This document shows positions 59,482-64,000 of a stretch of 64,000 nt of DNA, piece by piece. Made by a program: the position numbers and the translations under genes. Source of the stretch: Rhabditoides inermis (lineage: Eukaryota; Nematoda; Chromadorea; Rhabditida; Rhabditidae); NCBI GenBank assembly GCA_963966185.1, contig CAWZYM010000123.1:413281-477280 (forward strand), written 5' to 3'. Position 1 is the stretch's first letter. Every line of letters begins with the position of its first letter. A model generated the notes under the pieces. That model did not search any database. It worked only from the letters and a program-made list of their open reading frames with translations, and was not told the DNA's origin.

Positions 59482-59825
59482 CAGGGCGATGAAGTGTGGC
59501 AGGGCGGAAGCAGACACGGCTGGTGGTCGAAGTACCAGCCCATCCCACAACGCACACGCTCCTCTTCCTTCTCCTTCAGAATCCGCCGCAGTTTTGCATT
59601 GAGTCGACGGCAGACATTGGCGAACTTGCCGGCGAAAGTGGCGACCCTCTATGCTTCTCTAGCAGCATGTTCGCGTCGCAAAAGAGGCTTCTTGGCTAGC
59701 TGGTTGGCTGGCAACATAACTTGTCGCTCTCCACCTCCTCGCCTCGGCATCTTTGGCGCATGCGCAGACACGATGATGCTGGTCTTCTTTTTTCGTACTT
59801 CTGCATCCACGTAGATGAGAGTTGA
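59482..59825 (-). pseudogene. Possible coding fragment with an in-frame stop
   Basis: One minus-strand frame reads protein-like on both sides of a TAG: upstream LIYVDAEVRKKKTSIIVSAH, downstream RVATFAGKFANVCRRLNAKL then ILKEKEEERVRCGMGWYFDH to a stop. The basic composition and continuity suggest a decayed gene or two exons. No family is recognised and confidence is low. Confidence 0.3.
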
Positions 59826-59935
59826 TGACGATCATGTTTACGTTGGCGAAGGTGGAGATTACCATCAGTTACCTCTCGCACTGACCTAGCAGTACCCAGG
59901 CAAACAGTCTCCCACCATGTCAGGGTGCACAGTCA

Positions 59936-62900
59936 GTATTATTTCACTCACAGACAACAAAGTTATGCGATAAAATGTTCGGAGTCGGCGAGGAAACCGA
60001 TGGCCACAGCGGAGTCAAACTGAACGTGTGTCTACAAATTGGTGTGTTTGCGCCATGAATCCTTGACTTATCCGCCACCACGACCTCCGTTTTTATGGTA
60101 TTTTACTCACAGACAACAAAGTTATGCGATAAAATGTTCGGAGTCGGCGAGGAAACCGATGGCCACAGCGGAGTCAAACTGAACGTGTGTCTACAAATTG
60201 GTGTGTTTGCGCCATGAATCCTTGACTTATCCGCCACCACGACCTCCGTTTTTATGGTATTTTACTCACAAACAACAAAGTTATGCGATAAAATGTTCGG
60301 AGTCGGCGAGGAAACCGATGGCCACAGCGGAGTCAAACTAAACGTATGTCTATAAATTGGTGTGTTTGCGCCATGAATCCTTGACTTATCCGCCACCACC
60401 ACCTCCGTTTTTATGGTATTTCACTCACAGACAACAAAGTTATGCGATAAAATGCTCGGAGTCGGCGAGGAAACCGATGGCCACAGCGGAGTCAAACTAA
60501 ACGTATGTCTATAAATTGGTGTGTTTGCGCCATGAATCCTTGACTTATCCGCCACCACCACCTCTGTTTTTATGGTATTTCACTCACAGACAACAAAGTT
60601 ATGCGATAAAATGTTCGGAGTCGGCGAGGAAACCGATGGCCACAGCGGAGTCAAACTAAACGTATGTCTATAAATTGGTGTGTTTGCGCCATGAATCCTT
60701 GACTTATCCGCCACTACCACCTCCGTTTTGATGGTATTTCACTCACAGACAACAAAGTTATGCGATAAAATCCTCGGAGTCGGCGAGGAAACCGATGGCC
60801 ACAGCGGAATCAAACTAAAATATTGTCTATAAACTGGTGTGTTTGCGCCATGAATCCTTGACTTATCCGCCACCACCACCTCCGTTTTTATGGTATTTCA
60901 CTCACAAACAACAAAGTTATGCGATAAAATGTTCGGAGTCGGCGAGGAAACCGATGGCCACAGCGGAGTCAAACTAAACGTGTGTCTACAAATTGGTGTG
61001 TTTGGGTTTGCGCCATGAATCCTTGATTTATCCGCCATTACCACCTTCATTTTCATGTTGTTTCACTCATAGACAACAAAGTTATGCGATAAAATGTTCG
61101 GAGTCGGCGAGGAAACCGATGGCCACAGCGGAGTCAAACTAAACGTGTGTCTACAAATTGGTGTGTTTGGGTTTGCGCCATGAATCCTTGATTTATCCGC
61201 CATTACCACCTTCATTTTCATGTTGTTTCACTCATAGACAACAAAGTTATGCGATAAAATGTTCGGAGTCGGCGAGGAAACCGATGGCCACAGCGGAGTC
61301 AAACTAAACGTGTGTCTATAAATTGGTGTGTTTGCGCCATAAATCCTTGACTTATCCGCCACCACCACCTCCGTTTTTATAGCATTTCACTCACAGACAA
61401 CAAAGTTATGCGATAAAAAGTTCGGAGTCGGTGAGGAAACCGATGGCCACAGCGGAGTCAAAGTAAACGTGTGATTATAAATTGGTGTGTTTGCGCCATG
61501 AATCTTTGACTTATCCGCCACCACCACCTTCATTTTTATGTTGTTTCACTCATATACAACAAAGTTATGCGATAAAATGTTCGGAGTCGGCGAGGAAACC
61601 GATGGCCACAGCGGAGTCAAACTAAACGTGTGTCTATAAATTGGTGTGTTTGCGCCATGAATCCTTGACTTATCCGCCACCACCACCTCCGTTTTTATGG
61701 TATTTTACTCACAGACAACAAAGTTATGCGATAAAATGTTCGGAGTCGGCGAGGAAACCGATGGCCACAGCGGAGTCAAACTAAAAGAGTGTCTATAAAC
61801 TGGTCTGTTTGCGCCATGAATCCTTGACTTATCCGCCACCACCACCTTCAATTTTATGTTGTTTCACTCATATACAACAAAGTTATGCGATAAAATGTTC
61901 GGAGTCGGCGAGGAAACCGATGGCCACAGCGGAGTCAAACTAAACGTGTGTCTATACAATGGTGTGTTTGTGCCATGAATCCTAGACTTATCCGCCACCA
62001 CCACCTCCGTTTTTATGGTATTTCACTCACAGACAACAAAGTTATGCGATAAAATGGTCGGAATCGGCGAGGAAGCCGATGGCCACAGCGGAGTCAAACT
62101 AAAAGAGTGTCTATAAACTGGTCTGTTTGCGCCATGAATCCTTGACTTATCCGCCACCACCACCTCCGTTTTTATGGTATTTCACTCACAGACAACAAAG
62201 TTATGCGATAAAATGTTCGGAATCTGCGAGGAAGCCGATGGCCACAGCGGAGTCAAACTAAAATAGTGTCTATAAACTGGTGTGTTTGCGCCATGAATCC
62301 TTGACTTATCCGCCACCACCACCTACGTTTTATGGTATTCCACTCATAGACAACAAACTTATGCGATAAAACGCTCGGAGTCGGCGAGGAAACCGATGGC
62401 CACAGCGGAGTCAAACTAAACGTATGTCTATAAATTGGTGTGTTTGCGCCATGAATCCTTGACTTATCCGCCACTACCACCTCCGTTTTTATGGTATTTC
62501 ACTCACAGACAACAAAGTTATGCGATAAAATGCTCGGAGTCGGCGAGGAAACCGATGGCCACAGCGGAATCAAACTAAAATATTGTCTATAAACTGGTGT
62601 GTTTGCGCCATGAATCCTTGACTTATCCGCCACCACCACCTCCGTTTTTATGGTATTTCACTCATATACAACAAAGTTATGCGATAAAATGTTCGGAGTC
62701 GGCGAGGAAACCGATGGCCACAGCGGAGTCAAACTAAACGTGTGTCTATAAATTGGTGTGTTTGCGCCATGAATCCTTGACTTATCCGCCACCACCACCT
62801 CCGTTTTTATGGTATTTTACTCACAGACAACAAAGTTATGCGATAAAATGTTCGGAGTCGGCGAGGAAACCGATGGCCACAGCGGAGTCAAACTAAAAGA

Positions 62901-64000
62901 GTGTCTATAAACTGGTCTGTTTGCGCCATGAATCCTTGACTTATCCGCCACCACCACCTTCAATTTTATGTTGTTTCACTCATATACAACAAAGTTATGC
63001 GATAAAATGTTCGGAGTCGGCGAGGAAACCGATGGCCACAGCGGAGTCAAACTAAACGTGTGTCTATACAATGGTGTGTTTGTGCCATGAATCCTAGACT
63101 TATCCGCCACCACCACCTCCGTTTTTATGGTATTTCACTCACAGACAACAAAGTTATGCGATAAAATGGTCGGAATCGGCGAGGAAGCCGATGGCCACAG
63201 CGGAGTCAAACTAAAAGAGTGTCTATAAACTGGTCTGTTTGCGCCATGAATCCTTGACTTATCCGCCACCACCACCTCCGTTTTTATGGTATTTCACTCA
63301 CAGACAACAAAGTTATGCGATAAAATGTTCGGAATCTGCGAGGAAGCCGATGGCCACAGCGGAGTCAAACTAAAATAGTGTCTATAAACTGGTGTGTTTG
63401 CGCCATGAATCCTTGACTTATCCGCCACCACCACCTACGTTTTATGGTATTCCACTCATAGACAACAAACTTATGCGATAAAACGCTCGGAGTCGGCGAG
63501 GAAACCGATGGCCACAGCGGAGTCAAACTAAACGTATGTCTATAAATTGGTGTGTTTGCGCCATGAATCCTTGACTTATCCGCCACTACCACCTCCGTTT
63601 TTATGGTATTTCACTCACAGACAACAAAGTTATGCGATAAAATGCTCGGAGTCGGCGAGGAAACCGATGGCCACAGCGGAATCAAACTAAAATATTGTCT
63701 ATAAACTGGTGTGTTTGCGCCATGAATCCTTGACTTATCCGCCACCACCACCTCCGTTTTTATGGTATTTCACTCACAAACAACAAAGTTATGCGATAAA
63801 ATGTTCGGAGTCGGCGAGGAAACCGATGGCCACAGCGGAGTCAAACTAAACGTGTGTCTATAAATTGGTGTGTTTGCGCCATGAATCCTTGACTTATCCG
63901 CCACTACCACCTCCGTTTTTATGGTATTTCACTCACAGACAACAAAGTTATGCGATAAAATGTTCGGAGTCGGCGAGGAAACCGATGGCCACAGCGGAGT
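59936..64000. repeat. 159-bp satellite array, continuing past the window
   Basis: About 25 monomers. Landmarks: ACAACAAAGTTATGCGATAA, CGGAGTCGGCGAGGAAACCG, ATGGCCACAGCGGAGTCAAA, TTGCGCCATGAATCCTTGAC, TTATCCGCCACCACCACCTC. A block of seven monomers repeats at 1,112 bases (for example 62253-62480 and 63365-63592 are the same). Two neighbouring monomers near 60995 and 61170 carry an extra GGTTTG insertion. It is unrelated to the 191-bp satellite by eye. Confidence 0.97.

Noticed and set aside
59114..59557. A 147-codon minus-strand frame
   Set aside because: It crosses GC-rich direct repeats and lacks protein-like composition; a different frame in the same area looks more coding.
62253..63592. 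Duplicate 75-codon minus-strand frames
   Set aside because: These are identical because the 159-bp satellite repeats in blocks of 1,112 bases; no codon bias or start context.

Overview
The window reads as nuclear DNA of a nematode; I do not name a species. Evidence: a cuticle collagen with Cys-bounded Gly-X-Y blocks, a major sperm protein (MSP) domain, an expanded-type protein tyrosine phosphatase, a divergent PP1-like gene, many short introns (about 35-100 bases) with GTRAGT donors and TTNCAG-type acceptors, and small GC-rich exons. Exon models below were joined by hand from frame, phase and splice signals; most close with consistent phase from ATG to stop.

Layout. 1-1045 (-): 5' part of a cytochrome P450, running off the left edge. 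1890-2767 (-): a small secreted neuropeptide-like precursor. 5731-15382 (+): GnT-I (MGAT1/gly-12/13/14 type), 16 exons. One intron carries a tRNA-derived SINE; another is swollen to 5.4 kb by a Penelope-like retroelement, which itself contains a TTAA-flanked foldback MITE. 15868-18142 (+): a PP1-family protein that has lost most metal ligands. 19567-22022 (-): dimethylarginine dimethylaminohydrolase (DDAH). 24089-25664 (+): KDEL receptor (erd-2). 26469-27423 (+): cuticle collagen with a GC-AG intron. 28.2-29.9 kb: diverged tandem repeats and a large inverted repeat. 30504-31922 (+): receptor-less PTP. 32.1-33.1 kb (-): inverted partial copy of the KDEL receptor gene. 33704-35424 (+): an inactive PTP domain fused to an MSP domain. 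35422-39034: a hAT transposon inserted at the last codon of that gene. 41264-52494: about 57 copies of a 191-bp satellite with higher-order structure. 52.7 kb: a long AAT microsatellite. 53.0-56.9 kb (-): three genes of unknown function. 59.9 kb to the end: a 159-bp satellite with a 1,112-bp higher-order period.

Biology. Housekeeping secretory functions (GnT-I in the Golgi, KDEL receptor retrieving ER proteins) sit among gene families that in nematodes are typically sperm-biased: PP1-like, PTP and MSP. The most unusual objects are the pseudo-PTP/MSP fusion whose stop codon is supplied by a hAT terminal repeat, the PP1-like pseudophosphatase, and the N-terminal GIY-YIG Penelope-like element with four hairpins sharing one loop sequence. 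The right 23 kb is satellite-dominated and looks like heterochromatin or a pericentromeric/subtelomeric margin.
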